A stretch of DNA of 64,000 nt, from NCBI RefSeq assembly GCF_001592285.1, contig NZ_BCWQ01000016.1, positions 1-64,000 on the forward strand, read 5' to 3'. This DNA is from Hydrogenophaga pseudoflava NBRC 102511 (GTDB lineage: Bacteria; Pseudomonadota; Gammaproteobacteria; Burkholderiales; Burkholderiaceae_C). Shown here piece by piece: positions 50,545-58,935 of this stretch (within the stretch, counting starts at the first letter, position 1; every line of letters starts with the position of its first letter). The notes under the pieces are model-generated. The model searched no databases, was not told the origin of the DNA, and saw only the letters and a program-made list of their open reading frames with translations. The translations under genes and the position numbers were made by a program.

Positions 50545-51891
50545 ATGGTCACCACCACCGCCTCCGCCGACGCCGCGCGCTTCACCGCGCCCGGGGCCTG
50601 GCGCGAGGGCCTGCGCTACGGCCTGCTCGGCCTGCCGCTGGCCTTCGTGGCGCTGCCGCTCTACGTGGTGCTGCCCAACCACTACGCGCGCTCGTTCGCG
50701 GTGCCGCTGGCGGCGCTGGGCGCGGTGCTGCTGGCGGCGCGCCTGTTCGACGCGGTGCTCGACCCGTGGATCGGGCGGTGGATCGACCGGCTGTTCGCCC
50801 GCAGCCACCGCCGCGTGCTGGGCGCGGGTGCGGTGGCTGCGCTGGTGCTGGCATTCGGCCTGTGGGGCCTGCTGTTCCCGCCGCCGGCCCTGCGCGGCGA
50901 GGTGGTGCCGCTGCTGGCCTGGGCCGGTGTGCTGATGGCCGTCACCTACACCGCCTACAGCGTGGCCAGCGTGGCGCACCAGACCTGGGGCACGCGCCTG
51001 GGCGGCAACGAGGCACAGCGCAGCCGCATCAGCGCCTGGCGCGAAGGCCTGGCCCTGGTGGGCGTGCTGACCGCCGCGGTGCTGCCGGGCACCCTGGGCC
51101 TGGGCGCCACCGTGGCCGCCTTTGCGGTGCTGCTGGCGCTGGGCTGGTGGGCCTGGAGCGCCGCCGTGGTGCCCACGGCGCGCGGCCTGACGCTGGGCGC
51201 GCTGGCGCACCAGAACACGCTGGCCCATCCGCTGCGCCAACCCCGCTTCGTGCGCCTGCTGGCGGTGTTCGTGGTCAACGGCACGGCCAGCGCGGTTCCC
51301 GCCACGCTCGTCCTGTTTTTTGTGCAGGACCGGCTGCAGGCGCCGGCTAGCGTGGAGCCGGCCTTCCTGGCCACCTACTTCCTGTGCGCCGCGCTCTCGT
51401 TGCCGCTGTGGGTGCGGCTGGTGCCGCGCCTGGGCCTGGCGCGTTGCTGGCTGGCGGGCATGGCGCTCTCGGTGGCGGTCTTCATCTGGGCCGCCACGCT
51501 GGGCGCGGGCGATGTGACCGCCTTCCTGGTCGTCTGCGCGCTCTCCGGCGTGGCCCTGGGCACCGACCTGGCCCTGCCCTCGGCGCTGCTGACAGGCCTG
51601 ATGGACGAACTGGGCGAACGCGGCCAGCGCGAGGGCGCCTACCTCGGCTGGTGGAACTTCGCCGCCAAGCTCAACCTGGCCCTGGCCGCCGGCCTGGCCC
51701 TGCCGCTGCTGGGCGCCTTCGGCTACCAGCCCGGCGCACGCGATCCGCAGGCCCTGTGGACCCTCACCGTGGCCTATTGCCTGCTGCCCTGCGGCCTGAA
51801 GCTGCTGGCCGCCGGCCTGCTGCAGGCGCTGGTCATCCGCCCCGCCGCGCCGAGAGCGCCGCTGCCCGACACCCTGAAAGCCCACCCATGA
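50545..51891 (+). CDS. MFS transporter (GPH-like) of the lipid operon
   Basis: Integral-membrane protein of 448 residues with about twelve helices. Early sequence LFDAVLDPWIGRWIDRL is the loop 2-3 motif of the glycoside-pentoside-hexuronide:cation symporter group, and GTRLGGNEAQRSRISAWREG follows in the next loop. Such proteins recur in Cfa/DUF1365 clusters and may flip or export a lipid. It starts 7 bp after the chalcone isomerase-like gene, and its stop overlaps the next ATG (ATGA). Substrate unknown. Confidence 0.86.
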   Translation: MVTTTASADAARFTAPGAWREGLRYGLLGLPLAFVALPLYVVLPNHYARSFAVPLAALGAVLLAARLFDAVLDPWIGRWIDRLFARSHRRVLGAGAVAALVLAFGLWGLLFPPPALRGEVVPLLAWAGVLMAVTYTAYSVASVAHQTWGTRLGGNEAQRSRISAWREGLALVGVLTAAVLPGTLGLGATVAAFAVLLALGWWAWSAAVVPTARGLTLGALAHQNTLAHPLRQPRFVRLLAVFVVNGTASAVPATLVLFFVQDRLQAPASVEPAFLATYFLCAALSLPLWVRLVPRLGLARCWLAGMALSVAVFIWAATLGAGDVTAFLVVCALSGVALGTDLALPSALLTGLMDELGERGQREGAYLGWWNFAAKLNLALAAGLALPLLGAFGYQPGARDPQALWTLTVAYCLLPCGLKLLAAGLLQALVIRPAAPRAPLPDTLKAHP

Positions 51892-52427
51892 AACGACGAC
51901 TGCTGCTCACCGCCGGCGCCGCCGCCACCCTGGCCCTGACCGGCTGCGCCGGCCCGCAGGTTGGCGACTACGCCACCGAAAAACCCGTGCTGGACCTGCG
52001 CCAGTACTTCAACGGCACGCTGGACGCCTACGGTGTGTTCACCGACCGCAGCGGCCAGGTGGTGCGGCGCTTCACCGTGGTCATGCGCTGCACCTGGAAC
52101 GGCGACGAAGGCGTGCTCGACGAGGACTTCACTTACTCGGACGGCACGACCCAGAAGCGCATCTGGCGCCTCAAGCACGAGGGCAACGGCCGCTACACCG
52201 GCCGGGCCGACGACGTGGTCGGCGTGGCCGAGGGCCAGACCGCGGGCAACGCCTTCCGCTGGGGCTACACGCTGGCGCTGCCGGTGGACGGCCGGGTCTG
52301 GAACGTGCAGTTCGACGACTGGATGTATCTGCTGGACGAGCGCGTGATGCTCAACAAGGCCGTGATGAGCAAGTTCGGCATCCGCCTGGGCGAGGTCACG
52401 CTCAGTTTTGTACGGCGATCCTCATGA
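51888..52427 (+). CDS. DUF3833-family lipoprotein
   Basis: Predicted lipoprotein of 179 residues. The signal peptide ends in a lipobox (LALTGC). The mature domain holds the DUF3833 features LDLRQYFNGTLDAYGVFTDR and then YTGRADDVVGVAEGQTAGNA and FDDWMYLLDERVMLNKAVM. The fold is probably a lipocalin-like barrel that binds a lipid. It overlaps the MFS stop and the following SDR start by four bases each, showing tight translation coupling. Family members travel with Cfa-type clusters; role inferred from that. Confidence 0.88.
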   Translation: MKRRLLLTAGAAATLALTGCAGPQVGDYATEKPVLDLRQYFNGTLDAYGVFTDRSGQVVRRFTVVMRCTWNGDEGVLDEDFTYSDGTTQKRIWRLKHEGNGRYTGRADDVVGVAEGQTAGNAFRWGYTLALPVDGRVWNVQFDDWMYLLDERVMLNKAVMSKFGIRLGEVTLSFVRRSS

Positions 52428-53290
52428 GCCTCCACCGCAGCTTCGTCGACCCCACCACCGCCGATGGTGCGGCCCGGCCGCGCCGCGGCCCAGGCCTGTG
52501 GCGGCCGTTCAACCCGCGCATCGCCTCCTGGCGAGGCCTGCGGGTCTGGGTGGTGGGCGCCTCCAGCGGCATCGGCCTGGCCGCGGCCGAGCAACTGATC
52601 GGCCTGGGCGCCACCGTGCTGGTGTCCGCACGCAGCGAGGCCGGCCTGCAGGCGCTGGTGGACCGCCACACCCGGCCCGGCCAGCCCGCGCCGGTCCAAG
52701 CCTGGCCGATGGACGTGACCGATGCGCGGGCCGTGGCGCTCACCGCCCGCGCCGTGCTGGCCGAAGGACCGGTCGACCTGGTGCTGTTCTGCGCCGGCCA
52801 CTACCGCGCCCTGCGGGCCGAGGCCTTCGACCTGGCCGAGATGCAGCGCCACATGGCGATCAACTACGGCGGCGCGCTGAACCTGCTGGACGCCCTGCTG
52901 CCGGCCATGCTCGGCCGTGGCCAGGGCCACATCAGCCTGGTCAGCAGCGTGGCCGGGTTCCGCGGCCTGCCCAAGGGCCTGGCCTATGGCCCGACCAAGG
53001 CCGCACTGACCCACCTGGCCGAGACGCTGCACCTGGACCTGGCGCCGCGCGGCATCGGCGTGAGCGTGGTGCACCCCGGCTTCGTGAAAACGCCACTGAC
53101 GGCGCAAAACGACTTCTCGATGCCCGCCCTGATCTCGCCGGACGAGGCGGCCCGCGCCATGCTCGACGGCATCTCGGCCGGCCGGTTCGAGGTGCACTTC
53201 CCGCGCCGCTTCACGGTCTGGATGAAGCTGCTGCGCCTGCTGCCTTACCGCGCCTACTTCCCGATCGTGCACCGCGCCACCGGTCTATAA
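52424..53290 (+). CDS. Short-chain dehydrogenase/reductase
   Basis: NAD(P)-dependent oxidoreductase of 288 residues. The Rossmann motif VVGASSGIGLAAAEQL, the catalytic serine in LVSSVAGFRG and the YGPTKAA (YxxxK) active site are all present; FVKTPLTAQNDF follows, as in classical SDRs. Its start overlaps the DUF3833 stop. It belongs to the lipid operon and presumably reduces or oxidises an acyl intermediate. The substrate is not evident. Confidence 0.88.
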   Translation: MSLHRSFVDPTTADGAARPRRGPGLWRPFNPRIASWRGLRVWVVGASSGIGLAAAEQLIGLGATVLVSARSEAGLQALVDRHTRPGQPAPVQAWPMDVTDARAVALTARAVLAEGPVDLVLFCAGHYRALRAEAFDLAEMQRHMAINYGGALNLLDALLPAMLGRGQGHISLVSSVAGFRGLPKGLAYGPTKAALTHLAETLHLDLAPRGIGVSVVHPGFVKTPLTAQNDFSMPALISPDEAARAMLDGISAGRFEVHFPRRFTVWMKLLRLLPYRAYFPIVHRATGL

Positions 53291-53296
53291 AGCGGC

Positions 53297-53743
53297 ATGA
53301 CCCCAACGACCGACCTGCGCGAGGCCGTCCAGCGGCTGGCCGACTTCTATGCGCGGCTGCAGCCGCAGGACTTGGACCGGCTGGACCGGTACTACACGCC
53401 CGACGCGCGCTTCAAGGACCCGTTCAACGAGGTGCGCGGGCTGCCGGCCATCCGCCGCATCTTCGAGCACATGTTCGCGTCGCTGCACCAGCCGCATTTC
53501 GTCGTCACCGGCCAGCTGGTGGATGGTGAGCAGGCCTTCCTGGTCTGGGAGTTCCGCTTCCGGATGCGCCGCTTCGACACCTCCACCGAACAGGTGGTGC
53601 GCGGCGGCTCGCACCTGCGGCTGGCGGCGGACGGCCGCGTGCTCGACCACCGCGACTACTGGGACGCGGCGGAAGAGCTGTACGAAAAACTGCCCGTGCT
53701 GGGCGCGCTGATGCGCTGGCTCAAACGCAAAGCGAACAGCTGA
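53297..53743 (+). CDS. SnoaL-like/NTF2-fold protein
   Basis: Small cytoplasmic protein of 148 residues with the cone-shaped NTF2-like fold pattern: LADFYARLQPQDLDRLDRYY (helix then acidic residue), ARFKDPFNEVRGLPAIRRIF and VWEFRFRMRRFDT strands. Such proteins are often small isomerases or binding partners. It begins 6 bp after the SDR and is the last gene of the lipid operon. An exact activity cannot be deduced. Confidence 0.8.
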   Translation: MTPTTDLREAVQRLADFYARLQPQDLDRLDRYYTPDARFKDPFNEVRGLPAIRRIFEHMFASLHQPHFVVTGQLVDGEQAFLVWEFRFRMRRFDTSTEQVVRGGSHLRLAADGRVLDHRDYWDAAEELYEKLPVLGALMRWLKRKANS

Positions 53744-53810
53744 CCCGAAACGCCTGCAGGGAAGCTGTCGAGGATGCCGCGGAACTGGCTCCGCCAGGCC
53801 GCAGGCATCG

Positions 53811-53848
53811 CCCCCTTGAGGGGGTGACGCGCCGCAGGCGCGGCGCGG
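53811..53848. terminator. GC-rich hairpins between convergent lipid operon and GST
   Basis: CCCCCTTGAGGGGG (53811-53824) and, right behind it, a GCGCCGC/GCGGCGC inverted pair (about 53829-53846). They lie between convergent genes and have no T-run. CCCCTTGAGGGG-type elements are common at gene ends in Comamonadaceae; a bidirectional transcript end is likely. Confidence 0.45.
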
Positions 53849-53860
53849 GGGTGGGGGATT

Positions 53861-54475
53861 TCAGCTGGGGCGGGTGTCGGCAAAGCTCTGGCGCAGCGCC
53901 AGCTTGTCGGCCAGACGCGCCAGGTTGGGGTGCGTGGTGCGCCACTCCAGCTGCGGGAAGCGGAAGCTGAGGTAACCCAGCGCGCATCCCACGGCCAGAT
54001 CGGAGAGGCTGAGGTGGATGCCCGAGCAGAAGGGCTTGTCGCCCAGGCCGCGCGCCATGGCGACCAGCGAGGCGTCGACCTTGGCCATCTGGCGGTCGAT
54101 CCAGGCCTGGCAACGCTGCTCCTCGCTGCGGCCGGGCCAGGTGGCCTCCAGCCGCGCCAGGATGGCGGCGTCCATCACCCCGTCGGCCAGCGCCTCCCAG
54201 GTCCTGACCTCGGCGCGCTCGCGGCCCGAGGGGGGGATCAGCTTGCCCACGGGCGAGAGCGTGTCCAGGTACTCGACGATCACGCGCGAATCGAACACGG
54301 CCTCGCCGCCTTCCATGACCAGGCAGGGCACCTTGCCCAGCGGGTTGGAGGCGGCGATCGAGGTGTCGGCCGACCACACGTCTTCCTGGATGAACTGGTA
54401 GTCGAGCTTTTTCTCGGCCATGACGACGCGCACTTTGCGGACGTACGGGCTGGTGACGGCGCCGATGAGTTTCAT
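53861..54475 (-). CDS. Glutathione S-transferase family protein
   Basis: Cytosolic GST of 204 residues. Thioredoxin-like N-terminal domain (MKLIGAVTSPYVRKVRVVM, SNPLGKVPCLVMEGGEAVFDS, the last carrying the Pro and Ser for glutathione binding) followed by an all-helical domain with SLSDLAVGCALGYL. ATG 54475 matches the usual GST start; the frame extends to 54526 but that part overlaps the purB promoter region. Divergent from purB (113-bp gap). The substrate is unknown. Confidence 0.9.
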   Translation of the reverse strand: MKLIGAVTSPYVRKVRVVMAEKKLDYQFIQEDVWSADTSIAASNPLGKVPCLVMEGGEAVFDSRVIVEYLDTLSPVGKLIPPSGRERAEVRTWEALADGVMDAAILARLEATWPGRSEEQRCQAWIDRQMAKVDASLVAMARGLGDKPFCSGIHLSLSDLAVGCALGYLSFRFPQLEWRTTHPNLARLADKLALRQSFADTRPS

Positions 54476-54516
54476 GAGGAATGGAGTTGTGGGGGTCCCT
54501 GGGCGAGCCATTTTAG

Positions 54517-56004
<1,488 letters not shown>

Positions 56005-56027
56005 TTCTTTTGCATGAATCTGGCCGG

Positions 56028-56055
56028 GGCCGGGCACCAGTTGTCCGGCCTTTTT
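56028..56055 (+). terminator. Rho-independent terminator of purB
   Basis: GGCCGG (56028-56033), an 11-base loop and CCGGCC (56045-56050), then five Ts (56051-56055). Located 24 bp after the purB stop. Confidence 0.85.
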
Positions 56056-56221
56056 GCATTTTGGGCGGACAACCCTCTGAAGTTGTGCGGTTTTCATGCA
56101 CAGTCCGTGACACGTTTGACATATCGCAACCAGCATCTCGGTGCCGCTGCATAAAGTCCACCGCTTGTTTTTTATCAGCCGCCGCCCGACGCAGGGCGCG
56201 CGCGCCTCAGGAGCCCCCGTC

Positions 56222-56989
56222 ATGGCCATTGAACTGTTCAACCAGAACGGGCACGTCTGCCTGATGTTCGCCCATCTCAGCGACGAGGGCGGCGAAGCTG
56301 TGCAGGCCAACCAGTTCCTGGTAATCGATGGCGACCAGGGAGCGGTGATCGACCCGGGCGGCAACATGGCGTTCAACGAGTTGCTGCTCACCATCGGCCG
56401 CTATTTCCCGCCCAACAAGCTCACCGAGATCCTGGCCTCGCACGCCGACCCGGACATCATCGCCTCGCTGGACCGCTGGATGACCAGCACCCAGGCCACG
56501 CTCTACATCTCCAAGCTGTGGGAGCGCTTTGCGCCCCACTTCTGCAAGCCGGGCAAGACCGCGGGCCGCATCATCGGCATCCCCGACCCTGGCATGCGCA
56601 TCAAGCTCGGGCGCAGCGAAATCATTGCGCTGCCGGCGCACTTCATGCACGCCGAGGGCAACTTCCAGTTCTGGGACCCGGTCAGCAAGATCCTGTTCTC
56701 CGGCGACCTGGGCGTGTCGCTGGGCACGTCCAAGGACGCGTCCGCCCCCATCACCAGCCTGGGTCCCCACCTGGCCCGCATGGAAGCCTTCCACCGCCGC
56801 TACATGGTGTCGCAGAAGATCCTGCGCCTGTGGGCGAACATGGTGCGGGACCTGCCGATCAAGATGATCGTGCCGCAGCACGGCGCGCCGCTGGCGGGCG
56901 ACGCGGTCAAGGAGTTCATCGGCTGGATCGGTGATCTGACCTGCGGGATCGACAACGTGACGCAGGCGAACTACACGATTCCGGCCTGA
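56222..56989 (+). CDS. ODP-type metallo-beta-lactamase-fold protein (oxygen-binding diiron family)
   Basis: Cytoplasmic protein of 255 residues with the metallo-beta-lactamase/flavodiiron-like fold but no flavodoxin part. Metal ligands can be followed: ASHADPDIIASL (HxDxD-like, where flavodiiron proteins have HxExD), FMHAEGNFQFWD (His), LFSGDLGVS (bridging Asp) and VPQHGAPL (His). The match is best to ODP proteins that bind O2 at a diiron site and work in redox or oxygen sensing. ATG 56222 has AGGAG upstream. Its stop overlaps the convergent DUF1289 gene by 19 bp. Oxygen binding is inferred from family. Confidence 0.78.
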   Translation: MAIELFNQNGHVCLMFAHLSDEGGEAVQANQFLVIDGDQGAVIDPGGNMAFNELLLTIGRYFPPNKLTEILASHADPDIIASLDRWMTSTQATLYISKLWERFAPHFCKPGKTAGRIIGIPDPGMRIKLGRSEIIALPAHFMHAEGNFQFWDPVSKILFSGDLGVSLGTSKDASAPITSLGPHLARMEAFHRRYMVSQKILRLWANMVRDLPIKMIVPQHGAPLAGDAVKEFIGWIGDLTCGIDNVTQANYTIPA

Positions 56990-57405
56990 CCCGTCTTCTC
57001 CTCAATCGCGCGCTCGGCATAGCGGTTGAAGCGCCAGGCGTCGCCCTGCAGGGTGATGCGACGCCACACACCCCTTTTCTCGGCCGGACTCATGGCTGTC
57101 CAGTGCTGGACCTCGTCGAAACTCCGGCCGCAGCCCTTGCACACCTCATCGCCCTGGCTGGTGGAGCAGATGGCGATGCAGGGCGTGTCCGGCGTGGTGT
57201 CGAACCAGGCCAGCCAGGCCTGGCGGGCCGCGGGCGGCAGGGCCGCCTCGTCGGTGTCGGTCTGCCGGTGGTAGACCATCAGTGCATAGACCTCGGCCAG
57301 CGCACGCAGGGGAAGTGTCAGAGGCATGGCTGCGTCAGGCGAGGGTGAGCGCTCACGCCAGTAGTTGATGGCTGCCTCGATGTCGGTGATGTGGATGCCG
57401 GCCAT
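56971..57405 (-). CDS. DUF3717-DUF1289 fusion protein
   Basis: Protein of 144 residues. The N-terminal half (ITDIEAAINYWRERSPSPD through EVYALMVYHR) resembles DUF3717; the C-terminal half is DUF1289, with the four-cysteine cluster PCIAICSTSQGDEVCKGCGR followed by MSPAEKRGVWRRI. The cysteines are likely to hold zinc or an iron-sulphur centre. No function is known. It is convergent with the ODP gene and divergent from the riboswitch-controlled TerC gene. Confidence 0.82.
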   Translation of the reverse strand: MAGIHITDIEAAINYWRERSPSPDAAMPLTLPLRALAEVYALMVYHRQTDTDEAALPPAARQAWLAWFDTTPDTPCIAICSTSQGDEVCKGCGRSFDEVQHWTAMSPAEKRGVWRRITLQGDAWRFNRYAERAIEEKTGQAGIV

Positions 57406-57472
57406 GGGACGGCGATGATACGGTGTGGAAAGTGCGTATCTGCAATCAGGGTCGAATGGAAGGGCGCGCCGC

Positions 57473-57478
57473 TACAAT
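57473..57478 (+). promoter_or_regulatory. Probable -10 element before the manganese riboswitch
   Basis: TACAAT at 57473-57478 is a close match to the sigma-70 -10 hexamer and lies about 8 bp before the riboswitch begins, so transcription would start at about 57485. The -35 region is weak. Confidence 0.5.
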
Positions 57479-57486
57479 CGCCGGAC

Positions 57487-57623
57487 TCGAAGGGGAGTAG
57501 CTCTCCGGGAGGAAACTGCGCCAGGCGCACCGTTTCAACCCGTTCGGTTCGTCGTCAGGACGAAGCACATGCTTCCGGCGATCCGAGCCCGGTGCCCGCC
57601 ACCGGCCTGAGCAAGACCTTTGG
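57487..57623 (+). ncRNA. yybP-ykoY manganese riboswitch
   Basis: The leader of the TerC gene has the conserved start CGAAGGGGAGTAGC (from 57488), an internal helix region with GTCGTCAGGACG, and the closing strand GAGCAAGACCTTTGG (57609-57623) that pairs with the start. These are the two conserved ends of the yybP-ykoY class, which binds Mn2+ and switches on export or TerC-type genes. About 127 bases then separate it from the ribosome-binding site. Confidence 0.85.
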
Positions 57624-57749
57624 ACCGTCCCTGCGGACCGATCTAGGCCTCACTGCCCCTTCGCGCCGATGTCCACCATCCGGCGCCGAGGGTCGGTCTG
57701 CGCCGGAACCGGCCTGTCAGGGGCCCACCACCACACAACGAGGCATCCA

Positions 57750-58505
57750 ATGGATTTCCTGACTTCACCCGAGTTCTGGGTCGCTCTGGGACAGATCATC
57801 ATCATCGACATCCTGCTCGGGGGCGACAACGCGGTCGTGATCGCGCTGGCCTGCCGCAAGCTGCCTCCTGCGCAGCGCACCAAGGGCATCATCTGGGGCA
57901 CGGCGGGCGCCATCGTCCTGCGCGTGGTCCTGATCGCGTTCGCCATGACGCTGCTGAACGTGCCCTTCCTCAAGCTGGTCGGCGCCATCCTGCTGGTCTG
58001 GATCGGCATCAAGCTGATCGCGCCTGACGAAGACGGTCACGGCGACATCCAGGGCAGCGACAAGCTGTTCGCTGCCATCAAGACCATCATCGTGGCCGAC
58101 CTGGTGATGAGCGTGGACAACGTGATCGCCATCGCCGGCGCCGCCCAGAACGCTGGCGAGCACTCGCTGCTGCTGGTGGTGCTGGGCCTGCTGATCTCCA
58201 TCCCCATCATCGTCTGGGGCAGCACCCTGGTCATCAAGCTGATGGCCCGCTTCCCGGTGATCATCGTGGCCGGCGGCATGCTGCTGGGCTGGATCGCGGG
58301 CGGCATGCTGGTCACCGACCCCGCCTTCGTGAACCCGGACAAGTGGACATGGATGCCCAAGCTGGGCTCGGTGGATACCCAGGGTCTGGCGGTCATCTCC
58401 GACTCGCTGTACTGGACTGCCCACGTCGCCGGAGCCCTGCTGGTGCTGGCCGTCGGCAAGTTCGTGGCCTCGCGCCAGAAGCCTGCGGAAGAAGCCGGCG
58501 CCTGA
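57750..58505 (+). CDS. TerC-family membrane protein, Mn2+-riboswitch controlled
   Basis: Integral-membrane protein of 251 residues with seven or so helices. The two TerC hallmark motifs are GGDNAVVIALA in helix 2 and SVDNVIAIAGAA, each with an Asp thought to bind a metal ion. TerC proteins help export manganese or metallate exported enzymes. ATG 57750 (MDFLTSPEFW) has GAGG 6 bp upstream; the open frame back to 57669 lies in the leader. Control by the preceding yybP-ykoY riboswitch indicates induction by high manganese. Ends in a hairpin terminator at 58529-58560. Confidence 0.92.
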   Translation: MDFLTSPEFWVALGQIIIIDILLGGDNAVVIALACRKLPPAQRTKGIIWGTAGAIVLRVVLIAFAMTLLNVPFLKLVGAILLVWIGIKLIAPDEDGHGDIQGSDKLFAAIKTIIVADLVMSVDNVIAIAGAAQNAGEHSLLLVVLGLLISIPIIVWGSTLVIKLMARFPVIIVAGGMLLGWIAGGMLVTDPAFVNPDKWTWMPKLGSVDTQGLAVISDSLYWTAHVAGALLVLAVGKFVASRQKPAEEAGA

Positions 58506-58528
58506 TCGCCCAAGCTCCGAACGCCCTG

Positions 58529-58560
58529 GGGCGGCCAACCGAAAGGGGGCCGCCCTTTTT
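58529..58560 (+). terminator. Rho-independent terminator of the TerC gene
   Basis: GGGCGGCC (58529-58536), an 11-base loop and GGCCGCCC (58548-58555), then five Ts (58556-58560). Confidence 0.88.
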
Positions 58561-58584
58561 CATGGCCGGTGCTATGCTGGCCGC

Positions 58585-58935
58585 ATGAAAACAATCGTGA
58601 CCTGGCTGCTCGCCGCCTGCGCCTTGCTTCTGGTGGCCTATCTGTACCCCGGGGTTCAGGTGCAGAGTTTCACTTCCGCGCTGATCGCCGCCTTCGTGAT
58701 CGGCCTGTTCAACATGGTGCTGCGCCCGATCCTCGTGCTGCTGACCCTGCCGGTCACGCTCATCACGCTGGGGCTGTTCCTGTTCGTGATCAACGCCCTG
58801 CTGTTCTGGGCCGCCGCCAGCGTGCTGGACGGCTTCCACGTCAACGGCTTCGGCGCCGCGCTGCTGGGCTCGCTGATCTACTCGGCGATCATGCTGGTGG
58901 TGGATGCCGCGGTGAAGTCACTCCTGTCGCGCTGA
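58585..58935 (+). CDS. Small four-helix membrane protein (phage-holin superfamily IV/YvlD-like)
   Basis: Membrane protein of 116 residues with four hydrophobic helices. FVIGLFNMVLRPILVLLTLPVTLITLGLF contains the Asn-Pro signature of the YvlD/Mycobact_4TM family, whose database name as a phage holin is historical; nothing here looks like a phage. It lies 79 bp after the TerC stop, past a terminator, so is transcribed separately. Its 3' end overlaps the convergent M48 protease gene by 18 bp. Function unknown. Confidence 0.82.
   Translation: MKTIVTWLLAACALLLVAYLYPGVQVQSFTSALIAAFVIGLFNMVLRPILVLLTLPVTLITLGLFLFVINALLFWAAASVLDGFHVNGFGAALLGSLIYSAIMLVVDAAVKSLLSR

Noticed and set aside
56116-56121. 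A perfect TTGACA hexamer before the ODP gene
   Set aside because: No -10-like hexamer at 16-18 bp; the nearest candidate is 27 bp away.
58585-58935. Phage holin
   Set aside because: The family name is historical; no phage genes, attachment sites or integrase are nearby.
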